Below, piece by piece: positions 1 to 4,754 of a stretch of 5,534 nt of DNA. The stretch comes from Actinomycetota bacterium (lineage in GTDB: Bacteria; Actinomycetota; Actinomycetes; Nanopelagicales; Nanopelagicaceae): positions 1 through 5,534 of the forward strand of contig WLME01000079.1 in assembly GCA_009700365.1 (NCBI GenBank), written 5' to 3'. The notes beneath the pieces are model-generated. The model made no database searches and was not told the DNA's origin. It was given only the letters and a program-made list of their open reading frames with translations. Position 1 is the stretch's first letter. Every line of letters starts with the position of its first letter. The position numbers and the translations under genes are program-made.

Positions 1-541
1 ATTGCCCGCCATCGAGAATTACATCGTTGGCGTCGAGGAAATTTTCAAGTTCATCCCGCACAGCCTGAGAATTTGTTGGTGACACATATCCAAATCGATT
101 TGCACTCGGCGCTGCAATTCCTGCAATATCTAAATCATGTGCTGCCTCTAAAAGAGCCAAAGCAATGGGATGGCTAGGAACTCGTAACCCAACAGTGTCT
201 TGTCCCCCAGTAATGAAATTTTTAGCGAGATCACTTCTCTTGAGAATAAGCGTCATCGGGCCTGGCCAAAATGTACGAGCAAGGGCAATTGCATACTCAG
301 GAATGTCAGATATCCAAGGATGAATGCGATGAAGGGATGCGACATGGACGATGAGTGGGTGATCATTGGGCCGACCTTTGACTTTATATATTCGTGAAAC
401 CGCAAAGTCATTATTTGCATCTGCGCCAAGTCCATAAACAGTCTCGGTGGGAAATGCCACAAGGGCGCCTGCCTTTAAAGCCGCTGCCGCTGCACTTATT
501 GCATCTGCCGTGCAGTGAGATACGAATTGCCCGCCAGTCAT
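1..541 (-). CDS. tsaC: TsaC/Sua5/YrdC threonylcarbamoyl-AMP synthase, C-terminus off the left edge
   Basis: Makes L-threonylcarbamoyl-AMP from threonine, bicarbonate and ATP in the cytoplasm; the TsaBDE partners then transfer the group to A37 of tRNAs reading ANN codons (family knowledge). The reading frame is open from an ATG at 541 to the left edge, 180 residues visible. Motifs seen in order: FPTETVYGLGA (30-40), the substrate-binding KVKGRP (53-58), HPLIVHV (61-67), WPGPMTLIL (92-100), VGLRVPSHP (117-125) and APSAN (144-148), then ILDGGQ at the break. These cover almost the whole YrdC fold, so identity is firm. Whether it is the short TsaC form (about 190-210 residues) or the long Sua5 form with an extra C-terminal domain cannot be told. 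No Shine-Dalgarno stands before the ATG, but a GATAAT -10-like box lies so close that a leaderless mRNA is likely. It diverges from the glycosyltransferase gene. Confidence 0.95.
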   Translation of the reverse strand, partial: MTGGQFVSHCTADAISAAAAALKAGALVAFPTETVYGLGADANNDFAVSRIYKVKGRPNDHPLIVHVASLHRIHPWISDIPEYAIALARTFWPGPMTLILKRSDLAKNFITGGQDTVGLRVPSHPIALALLEAAHDLDIAGIAAPSANRFGYVSPTNSQAVRDELENFLDANDVILDGGQ

Positions 542-580
542 AAGTTCAATTATCCAGCTTTTTTGCGAGAAGATAACCAC
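542..580. promoter_or_regulatory. 39-bp divergent intergenic region with a leaderless-type promoter for tsaC
   Basis: This short gap must serve two divergent genes. On the minus strand a GATAAT box (549-554, five of six matches to TATAAT) ends 7 nt before the tsaC ATG, so transcription would begin at or next to the start codon; the -35 region is poor. On the plus strand, GAGAAG at 567-572 lies 8 nt before the ATG at 581 and can serve as a modest ribosome binding site for the glycosyltransferase. No convincing plus-strand promoter is seen here, so that promoter probably overlaps the tsaC coding sequence. The assignment is inferred from motif matches only. Confidence 0.4.
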
Positions 581-1720
581 ATGGCCAATCGCATCAAAGT
601 TATGCAGATCATCGCCCGCATGAATGTGGGTGGCCCAGCAGTCATTGTTGCCGAATTGATGCGAGGCCTAGATTCCTCGCACTTTGAGCAACGCCTCATC
701 ACCGGATACTGCGATGAAACTGAGGCAGATTACCTTGATGACGTTGCAACAGATATCAAAGCTTCTCGAATTGCAGGTCTTGGCAGATCTATTTCTCCGA
801 TTGCAGATCTCAAAGCATTCTTCGGATTGGTTCGCACGATTAGAGAATTTAACCCTGATGTTATTCATACCCACACTGCAAAGGCGGGGGTCCTTGGTCG
901 ACTTGCCTCAATAATCGCCGGACGCGGCGCAGTACGCATTCATACCTTTCATGGACATTTACTGCATGGCTACTTCTCAAGTTGGAAGACACATTTAGTT
1001 GTCGCAATTGAGAAATCACTAGCAAAGCGCACCCACTACTTAATCGCAATCGGAACCGAAGTAGAGCGAGAATTACTAGCCGCAGGAATTGGCCAACCAG
1101 ATCAGTATCGGATCTTCTTTCCAGGACTTCCCGAGCCACAGGTAGCCAACAAATCAGATCTTCGCCGAGAGCTTGAACTTGATCCAGCAAAGATTTACTG
1201 CACTTTTGTCGGACGATTGACGCAGATTAAACGTCCCGATCGACTTCTGGATGTGGCTGCTGCAATGGTTGCGCGAGAAGTGCCAATTCACTTCCTCATT
1301 GCTGGCGAAGGCGAACTTTTCCAAAGCTGCAAGGAGCGGGCGAAGGTCGAGAATTTACCTATTACTTTTTTGGGTTGGAGAAAAGATATTGCTAATTTAT
1401 TTTCAGCCAGCGATATCGCGATTTTGACGAGTGATAATGAAGGGATTCCACTTACTTTGATTCAAGCAGCGCAAGCAGGGCTTCCCATTATTGCTCCGGC
1501 AGTTGGATCGATTTCAGATATCGTCAAAAATGATGTGACCGGTTATCTGACAACACCGCAGCCAGGTGCAATAGCTAGCGCTTTGAGCGCAGTTGCAACA
1601 GATTCTGGCCTCCGAACCAGATTGGGCGAGGCCGGAAGAGAGCGCGCTCACATGTATTTCTCACTTGAGCGAATGCTCCGAGATCACACAGAAATTTATA
1701 ACCTCGCACACAAGAAATAA
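581..1720 (+). CDS. GT-B fold family 4-type glycosyltransferase
   Basis: A 379-residue retaining-type glycosyltransferase of the GT4 / group 1 class, expected to act at the inner face of the membrane on an envelope lipid or polysaccharide; donor and acceptor cannot be read from the sequence. The N-terminal acceptor domain starts with VMQIIARMNVGGPA (7-20), the glycine-rich loop of the fold, and has DVIHTHTAKAGVLGR (93-107) and HTFHGHLLHGYFS (121-133). The C-terminal donor domain has FVGRLTQIKRPDRLLD (209-224, R212 and K217 as the usual phosphate contacts), IAGEGEL (240-246) and SDNEGIPLTLIQAAQAGLP (284-302). In the E-x7-E motif the second glutamate is glutamine (E287, Q295). No signal peptide or clear membrane helix. 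An in-frame GTG at 515 would add 22 residues, but they overlap tsaC and precede the conserved fold; ATG 581 has GAGAAG upstream, so it is preferred. The SIMPL gene follows after 14 bp, suggesting cotranscription. Confidence 0.88.
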   Translation: MANRIKVMQIIARMNVGGPAVIVAELMRGLDSSHFEQRLITGYCDETEADYLDDVATDIKASRIAGLGRSISPIADLKAFFGLVRTIREFNPDVIHTHTAKAGVLGRLASIIAGRGAVRIHTFHGHLLHGYFSSWKTHLVVAIEKSLAKRTHYLIAIGTEVERELLAAGIGQPDQYRIFFPGLPEPQVANKSDLRRELELDPAKIYCTFVGRLTQIKRPDRLLDVAAAMVAREVPIHFLIAGEGELFQSCKERAKVENLPITFLGWRKDIANLFSASDIAILTSDNEGIPLTLIQAAQAGLPIIAPAVGSISDIVKNDVTGYLTTPQPGAIASALSAVATDSGLRTRLGEAGRERAHMYFSLERMLRDHTEIYNLAHKK

Positions 1721-1734
1721 GAGATAATAGAGTC

Positions 1735-2442
1735 ATGACAAATCGCACACGTATCCCTGTAATCGCCCTACTAGTAATTGCAGTAGCCGCAATGCTTTCC
1801 CCTACAGCAAATGCAGCCGCTACTCGCTACATCACAGTCTCTGCTCAAGGCACGATTCAGGTTGTGCCAGATGCGGTGCGGATCAATGCGACTGCAAGTA
1901 CTTTGGCTGCAACAAGTAAGGAAGCGCTTGCAACAAATGCCAAGACTTCAAATGCTGTGCGCGCCGCTCTTAAGGCTGCGAAGATTGATACTAAAGATTA
2001 TGCAACTCAGAGCGTTTCGGTTTATCCAGAGTACAAGTACACAACTGATGGCGTTGCAGTACTTTCTGGTTACCGTGCATCACAATCATTTTCAATAGTT
2101 GTCCGTGCTGCAGATACTGCAGGATCACTAGTCGACTCATTAGTAGCTGCTGGCGGAGATAACTTGCAAATTAATGGGGCATCTCCATTTGTACTTGATA
2201 CAACAAAGTCACTTGAATCTGCACGTGCTGCTGCAGTAAAGAGTGCAAAATCTAAAGCGACTTCATATGCAAAGTTAATGGGAGTAAAGCTCGGCAAAGT
2301 TAATTTCCTTGTCGAAAATTCTTCTCCTTCAAATTACTCACCTGTAATGTCAGTTGCGAAAGCTGAGTCAGATTCAACAGTGATTGATTTAGGCCAGCAA
2401 GATGTGACTATCTCAGTCACAGTTCAGTGGGGCTTGCTTTAA
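1735..2442 (+). CDS. Secreted SIMPL-domain (DUF541) protein
   Basis: A 235-residue exported protein of the SIMPL family (PF04402-type, the family of BP26/OMP28 and YggE). Members form oligomers at the cell surface or periplasm; their biochemical role is mostly unsettled. A signal peptide is clear: basic start MTNRTR, hydrophobic core at about 7-22, and an A-x-A cleavage site at ANA (25-27). The mature part begins RYITVSAQGTIQVVPDAVRI, the usual SIMPL opening, followed by the central IDTKDYATQSVSVYPEY (about 85-101), LSGYRASQSFSIVVR (near 110-124) and the helix ESARAAAVKSAKSKATSYAKLMG that is typical of the family. It ends with VTISVTVQWGLL. No lipobox and no other anchor, so release to the outside is likely. 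It lies 14 bp after the glycosyltransferase with only weak Shine-Dalgarno (AGAG), consistent with a two-gene transcript. The link to sugar transfer is by position only. Confidence 0.9.
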   Translation: MTNRTRIPVIALLVIAVAAMLSPTANAAATRYITVSAQGTIQVVPDAVRINATASTLAATSKEALATNAKTSNAVRAALKAAKIDTKDYATQSVSVYPEYKYTTDGVAVLSGYRASQSFSIVVRAADTAGSLVDSLVAAGGDNLQINGASPFVLDTTKSLESARAAAVKSAKSKATSYAKLMGVKLGKVNFLVENSSPSNYSPVMSVAKAESDSTVIDLGQQDVTISVTVQWGLL

Positions 2443-2448
2443 ATTCAC

Positions 2449-2462
2449 TGCTCTTCTGAGCA
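2449..2462 (+). terminator. Weak hairpin after the SIMPL gene, possible 3' end
   Basis: A five-pair stem TGCTC/GAGCA with loop TTCT starts 7 nt after the SIMPL stop codon. No T-tract follows (TATTGGGG instead), so it is a poor intrinsic terminator; it may only protect the mRNA end or may be chance. No better terminator was seen between the SIMPL gene and the tRNA promoter. Confidence 0.2.
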
Positions 2463-2486
2463 TATTGGGGCAGAAATAAACCGAGT

Positions 2487-2515
2487 TTGGTCGTGCACGC
2501 CTAAGAAGGTACGAT
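2487..2515 (+). promoter_or_regulatory. Promoter of the tRNA-Glu/Asp transcript
   Basis: TTGGTC (2487-2492) and TACGAT (2510-2515) are separated by exactly 17 nt, a good fit to a housekeeping sigma-factor promoter (three or four of six matches at each box). Transcription would start near 2522, about 9 nt before mature tRNA-Glu, which is a normal leader for 5' processing by RNase P. The position directly ahead of the first tRNA adds weight. Confidence 0.6.
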
Positions 2516-2530
2516 TTGCGAGCCTCAAAC

Positions 2531-2603
2531 GTCCCCATCGTCTAGGGGCCTAGGACATCGCCCTTTCACGGCGGTAACACGGGTTCGAATCCCGTTGGGG
2601 GCA
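2531..2603 (+). tRNA. tRNA-Glu (anticodon TTC)
   Basis: A full 73-nt cloverleaf. The acceptor GTCCCCA (2531-2537) pairs with TGGGGGC (2596-2602) including one G-U, with discriminator A2603. The anticodon stem TCGCC/GGCGG (2558-2562 with 2570-2574) encloses loop CTTTCAC with TTC at 2565-2567. The T arm is ACGGG/CCCGT around TTCGAAT. The 3' CCA is not encoded and must be added by nucleotidyltransferase. First gene of the cluster, directly behind a good promoter. Glu-tRNA also feeds tetrapyrrole synthesis in organisms using glutamyl-tRNA reductase. Confidence 0.97.
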
Positions 2604-2604
2604 C

Positions 2605-2639
2605 GCTTCGAAAGAAGTAGCTGCTTTGAAAGAGGTAGC
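2605..2639 (+). repeat. Imperfect tandem repeat of 17 bp in the tRNA-Glu/tRNA-Asp spacer
   Basis: GCTTCGAAAGAAGTAGC (2605-2621) is repeated as GCTTTGAAAGAGGTAGC (2623-2639), 15 of 17 positions identical with a period of 18. It begins 2 nt after tRNA-Glu. The second copy carries TTGAAA (2626-2631), which resembles a -35 box, but no good -10 box follows at the right distance. Its role, if any, is unknown; it might be a local duplication in a spacer that is removed during tRNA processing. Confidence 0.55.
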
Positions 2640-2648
2640 GATGGTCGA

Positions 2649-2664
2649 ATGTATGCGAATACAT
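2649..2664 (+). other. Small perfect hairpin with GNRA-type loop ahead of tRNA-Asp
   Basis: ATGTAT (2649-2654) and ATACAT (2659-2664) pair fully around GCGA, a GNRA tetraloop. It ends 2 nt before mature tRNA-Asp and has no T-tract, so it is not an intrinsic terminator. In the Glu-Asp precursor RNA it could separate the two tRNAs or mark a cleavage site; this is inference from the pairing alone. Confidence 0.4.
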
Positions 2665-2666
2665 AA

Positions 2667-2740
2667 GGCCCGGTAGCGCAGTTGGTTAGCGCGCCGCCCT
2701 GTCACGGCGGAGGTCGCGGGTTCAAGTCCCGTCCGGGTCG
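2667..2740 (+). tRNA. tRNA-Asp (anticodon GTC)
   Basis: A 74-nt cloverleaf. The acceptor GGCCCGG (2667-2673) pairs with CCGGGTC (2733-2739), with discriminator G2740, the usual identity base for Asp. The anticodon stem CCGCC/GGCGG (2694-2698 with 2706-2710) encloses CTGTCAC with GTC at 2701-2703. The T arm is GCGGG/CCCGT around TTCAAGT. No encoded CCA. It lies 63 nt after tRNA-Glu with no separate good promoter, so the two are probably cut from one precursor. Confidence 0.97.
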
Positions 2741-2741
2741 C

Positions 2742-2777
2742 AAAAAGAAGAGAGTGTCCACACACTCTCTTCTTTTT
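2742..2777. terminator. Perfect 16-bp inverted repeat, bidirectional intrinsic terminator
   Basis: The arm at 2742-2757 (AAAAAGAAGAGAGTGT) is the exact reverse complement of 2762-2777, around a CCAC loop. The 3' arm ends in TTTTT, and by symmetry the other strand also ends in TTTTT, so the element can stop transcription both ways. Rightwards it ends the tRNA-Glu/Asp transcript 1 nt after tRNA-Asp. Leftwards it is the first clear terminator met by transcripts from the bldC-to-DUF167 operon. The upper part of the stem (GAGAGTGT) is the more stable half; the lower A-T pairs double as the T-tract. Confidence 0.85.
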
Positions 2778-2794
2778 AACTACAACTACATATT

Positions 2795-2868
2795 GGCTCG
2801 GTAGCTCAGTTGGTACGAGCGCGCGACTGAAAATCGTGAGGTCGACAGTTCGATCCTGTCCCGAGCCA
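2795..2868 (+). tRNA. tRNA-Phe (anticodon GAA)
   Basis: A 74-nt cloverleaf. The acceptor GGCTCGG (2795-2801) pairs with CCGAGCC (2861-2867), with discriminator A2868. The anticodon stem CGCGA/TCGTG (2822-2826 with 2834-2838, one G-U) encloses CTGAAAA with GAA at 2829-2831. The T arm is GACAG/CTGTC around TTCGATC. No encoded CCA. It begins only 17 nt after the terminator and no convincing promoter of its own is seen in that gap, so it depends on readthrough or on a weak promoter overlapping the hairpin. It converges with the DUF167 gene, whose stop codon lies 24 nt away, and no terminator is seen between them. Confidence 0.97.
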
Positions 2869-2892
2869 CAAGTGATTTAAATTTATTCATTC

Positions 2893-3186
2893 TTACAAGA
2901 GCTTAGGAACTTCACCTTTCAGCTCTTCAACTCTTTCTCCAATGATTTTTTCATCGCCTTCTACCAATAATCTTTTATCGCGACCGAGCTCGCCGTACAC
3001 GATTGTGAAATCTCGAATTCGTAGATTGAGCGCTTGAGCTAGTTGCTTAATTACTGCCTGATTAGCTTTTCCATCTACTGCAGGCGCCTGCACTGCAACG
3101 ATTAATCGCGGGGGTTGGCCAGTAACACCACCGACTTTATTTCGTGAAGAATTAGGTCGTACTCGAATTTCTAAAAGAAATGGCAC
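2893..3186 (-). CDS. DUF167 (YggU-type) small conserved protein
   Basis: A 97-residue protein of the DUF167 / YggU family, small alpha/beta cytoplasmic proteins found in many bacteria and with unknown function. Family signatures visible: LEIRVRPNSSRNKVGG (5-20), the central AVDGKANQAVIKQLAQAL (36-53) with its near-invariant G-K-A-N, and the region IVYGELGRDKRLLVEGD (62-78) that matches the usual G-x-x-x-R-x-K pattern. The start chosen is GTG at 3186, because the conserved domain begins there and it lies 13 bp after the stop of the upstream gene; the same frame runs open to an ATG at 3354, but that would overlap most of the DUF5302-like gene and adds non-conserved sequence. No clear Shine-Dalgarno precedes the GTG, so translation may be coupled to the gene before it. 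Last gene of the leftward operon. Confidence 0.88.
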   Translation of the reverse strand: MPFLLEIRVRPNSSRNKVGGVTGQPPRLIVAVQAPAVDGKANQAVIKQLAQALNLRIRDFTIVYGELGRDKRLLVEGDEKIIGERVEELKGEVPKLL

Positions 3187-3199
3187 TGCTATAAAAAAA

Positions 3200-3391
3200 T
3201 TAGCCAGCGGAACCAGATCCAGATGGTCCAGCTTTTCGCTGAACCTGTGGGGCGCCACCACTGCGCTGGCCGCCACGAATCTTTGAGCCACCTTCAGAAT
3301 GTGTTTGCGTGCCAGGTGCGCCCTTCTTATTTTTCTTTGCTTCAAGGGCAGCAAGCATTCTTGCCTTTACATCATCATTCTTATCGGTCAT
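3200..3391 (-). CDS. DUF5302-like small basic protein
   Basis: A 63-residue protein. An N-terminal charged helix, NDDVKARMLAALEAKK (5-20), leads into a long Gly/Ser/Gln/Arg-rich tail without hydrophobic residues, probably disordered, with QVQRKAG (49-55). This layout, a short K/R-rich helix and a glycine-rich tail with an RK-x-G end, matches the actinobacterial DUF5302 family as I remember it; function unknown. No signal peptide or membrane segment. The ATG at 3391 has GAGGGG (3404-3409) upstream, inside the last codons of the WecA-like gene, and the gap to that gene's stop is 9 bp, so the two are very likely translated from one mRNA. The real function is not predictable from the sequence; a nucleic-acid-binding role would fit the basic tail but is only a guess. 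Confidence 0.75.
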   Translation of the reverse strand: MTDKNDDVKARMLAALEAKKNKKGAPGTQTHSEGGSKIRGGQRSGGAPQVQRKAGPSGSGSAG

Positions 3392-3400
3392 GAGACGAGT

Positions 3401-4441
3401 CTACCCCTCAGAAGGAATTCGAAGAAAGAAAGTCAGTAGCGCTAACCAGAGCACAGATCCCAGAACTATCGTCTGTAATCCAAGTGAATCTGGCCAGGTA
3501 TAAATAGTCACTGCAATTAATCCGAAGATTGCAGCTAGCCCCCACAAAGTAAAAGCGGTTTTAGGGCGATTAAGGCCTACGCGCATCAGACGATGAGACA
3601 GGTGATCGCGACCGCCTTGAAAAGGCGAAATGCCACGATATAAACGAGATATAACTGCAACTGTTGTGTCGAGAATCGGTGTAGCCATCAAAAAGACCGG
3701 AATTGCTAGTGATTTATAGGAAGGAACAACGCCAGGACTGAGGCGAATAGTTAAGACCGAGATGATGACTCCTAGGAAGAGTGAACCTGCATCACCCATA
3801 TAAATCTTGGCTGGATGTCGATTCCAGATAAGGAATCCTGCAGTTGCACCGGCAGTCACGATTGCCAAAGCGCTCACAAGTATTTGTTGGCGATCGTGGG
3901 CAATAATGAAGAGGAAGAAGGTAATAACGGCGACTGTTCCTGCAGCGCCACCATCGTGATTGTCGAAGAAGTTGATTGAATTTGTGACTCCAACAATCCA
4001 GAGAACCGTAACGAAATAGTTGATTAAATGGTTACTAAATGCAAAACCCATAGTGTCGGTCACGGTAAGAATTACAGCTACTACGATTCCGGTAAAAGTC
4101 TGAGCAACGAGGCGAGGCCATGGAGCTAATCCATTGAGGTCATCCCATAAACCCATTGCAGAAATTGCAATTGCTGGAACAAATACAAAGCTTGCAAGTT
4201 TAAAAGTTGTGAGTGAAAAATCCACCGCAAGCAGAGATCCGTACGATGCCGCAACAATTCCGATAGCGATTGCGACTCCACCTAGGTACGGAACGGGATC
4301 TTTCTGCGCCTTGCGAGCAATCGTTGGCGCATCCACTGCCCCAAATCTTAGAGCGATACTTCGAATTGGAGGAGTGATTAAACCAACCGTTAGAAATGTA
4401 AGAAAGCCAAGAAGGATAAAGAGAGCAATTGAATAATTCAT
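3401..4441 (-). CDS. wecA: WecA-like polyprenyl-phosphate sugar-1-phosphate transferase
   Basis: A 346-residue integral membrane enzyme of the MraY/WecA/TagO family, which moves a sugar-1-phosphate (GlcNAc-1-P in WecA) from a UDP-sugar to undecaprenyl or decaprenyl phosphate at the inner leaflet, priming envelope glycan synthesis. About ten hydrophobic helices are visible. Cytoplasmic motifs in order: PYLGG (51-55), the Mg-binding DDLNG (100-104), NSINFFDNHDGGAAG (154-168) carrying the catalytic Asp, HPAKIYMGDAGSLFLG (209-224), and GGRDHLSHRL (276-285), the R-D-H-x-x-H-R-L loop typical of WecA-type rather than MraY enzymes. The 154-168 motif is unusual: H162 and G165 stand where family members generally have a small or hydrophobic residue and Leu. 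It starts 15 bp after bldC without a clear Shine-Dalgarno, and is followed by the DUF5302-like gene. In mycobacteria the homologue starts arabinogalactan synthesis; here the product could be another wall polysaccharide. Confidence 0.88.
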   Translation of the reverse strand: MNYSIALFILLGFLTFLTVGLITPPIRSIALRFGAVDAPTIARKAQKDPVPYLGGVAIAIGIVAASYGSLLAVDFSLTTFKLASFVFVPAIAISAMGLWDDLNGLAPWPRLVAQTFTGIVVAVILTVTDTMGFAFSNHLINYFVTVLWIVGVTNSINFFDNHDGGAAGTVAVITFFLFIIAHDRQQILVSALAIVTAGATAGFLIWNRHPAKIYMGDAGSLFLGVIISVLTIRLSPGVVPSYKSLAIPVFLMATPILDTTVAVISRLYRGISPFQGGRDHLSHRLMRVGLNRPKTAFTLWGLAAIFGLIAVTIYTWPDSLGLQTIVLGSVLWLALLTFFLRIPSEG

Positions 4442-4456
4442 CGAACTGTTAAAAAA

Positions 4457-4654
4457 TTAATTCTGGGCCTTGAAGTAATTCTGGCGAAGATCATCTACCT
4501 CAGATTTACGATAGCGACGATGGCCGCCCAAGGTGCGAATAGATGTCAGCTTTCCGGCCTTTGCCCAACGTGTCACGGTCTTGGGATCAACACCAAAGAG
4601 TTCAGCGACTTCTCGTGGGGTCAGAAGGATCTCGGCATCAGGTAGTCGATTCAT
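4457..4654 (-). CDS. bldC: BldC-type MerR-like DNA-binding regulator
   Basis: A 65-residue protein that is little more than a winged helix-turn-helix. The core from LLTPREVAELF (10-20) through VDPKTVTRWAKAGKLTSIR (22-40) to LGGHRRY (42-48) is almost identical to BldC of Streptomyces, a 68-residue MerR-like protein that binds direct repeats cooperatively and represses or activates developmental genes. No dimerisation helix or ligand domain follows, as in BldC. The frame is open to an ATG at 4726, but ATG 4654 is chosen because GGGAGGTGAG sits immediately before it and it matches the BldC N-terminus (M-x-R-x-PDAE). This organism probably has no sporulation, so the role may be a general one such as envelope or growth control; that is inference. 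It heads the leftward operon. Confidence 0.93.
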   Translation of the reverse strand: MNRLPDAEILLTPREVAELFGVDPKTVTRWAKAGKLTSIRTLGGHRRYRKSEVDDLRQNYFKAQN

Positions 4655-4709
4655 CTCACCTCCCAGAGAGTAGTTTGGATTATGTGTCCGTTTTGCTCCG
4701 TAATGTCGG
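4655..4709 (-). promoter_or_regulatory. bldC: Promoter and strong ribosome binding site of the bldC operon
   Basis: Read on the minus strand, CATAAT (4679-4684, five of six matches) is a good -10 box. Upstream are GACATT at a 17-nt spacing (4702-4707) or CCGACA at 19 nt (4704-4709), both weak as -35 boxes. Transcription would start near 4672, giving a leader of about 18 nt that contains GGGAGGTGAG (4655-4664), a near-complete match to the 16S rRNA anti-Shine-Dalgarno sequence. This is by far the strongest ribosome binding site in the window and decides the bldC start. The remaining 45 bp to the upstream gene's stop show no clear terminator. Confidence 0.5.
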
Positions 4710-4754
4710 GAAGTATTCCCCACCACTTGGACTCTGGCAATACCTATTTATGAT

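Noticed and set aside
200..397. Plus-strand 65-residue open frame at the left end
   Set aside because: It lies opposite the conserved tsaC core on the other strand, which is clearly the coding one.
1..536. Exact 11-bp direct repeat ATTGCCCGCCA at 1-11 and 526-536
   Set aside because: Both copies encode a Gly-Gly-Gln within tsaC (LDGGQ and MTGGQ), so shared codons explain the match; no sign of an attachment site or mobile element.
515..580. GTG start at 515 for the glycosyltransferase, adding 22 residues
   Set aside because: The extension overlaps the start of tsaC, has no fold-like sequence, and the conserved N-terminal beta strand begins just after the ATG at 581, which has its own GAGAAG upstream.
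861..1190. Minus-strand 109-residue open frame within the glycosyltransferase gene
   Set aside because: A shadow frame opposite strongly conserved glycosyltransferase motifs; no ribosome binding site and no recognisable domain.
2550..2765. Minus-strand 71-residue open frame across the tRNA genes (contains GLEPATSAVTGRRANQLRY)
   Set aside because: It is the antisense translation of tRNA-Glu and tRNA-Asp, a well-known false protein in automated annotation. The cloverleaves explain the sequence fully.
2531..2868. tRNA cluster as an integration site for a genomic island
   Set aside because: tRNA genes are common insertion targets, but no integrase, partial tRNA copy or flanking direct repeat is seen and the neighbours look like core genes.
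2878..2892. AT-rich stretch with ATTTAAAT between tRNA-Phe and DUF167 as a terminator
   Set aside because: The palindrome is too short and A-T only, with no GC-rich stem, to act as an intrinsic terminator in either direction.
3187..3354. Longer 153-residue form of the DUF167 protein starting at ATG 3354
   Set aside because: The first 56 residues are an out-of-frame reading of the DUF5302-like gene; the DUF167 domain begins at the GTG at 3186.
4655..4726. Longer 89-residue form of BldC starting at ATG 4726
   Set aside because: The extra 24 residues cover the promoter and the strong GGGAGGTGAG ribosome binding site, and known BldC proteins are about 68 residues long.
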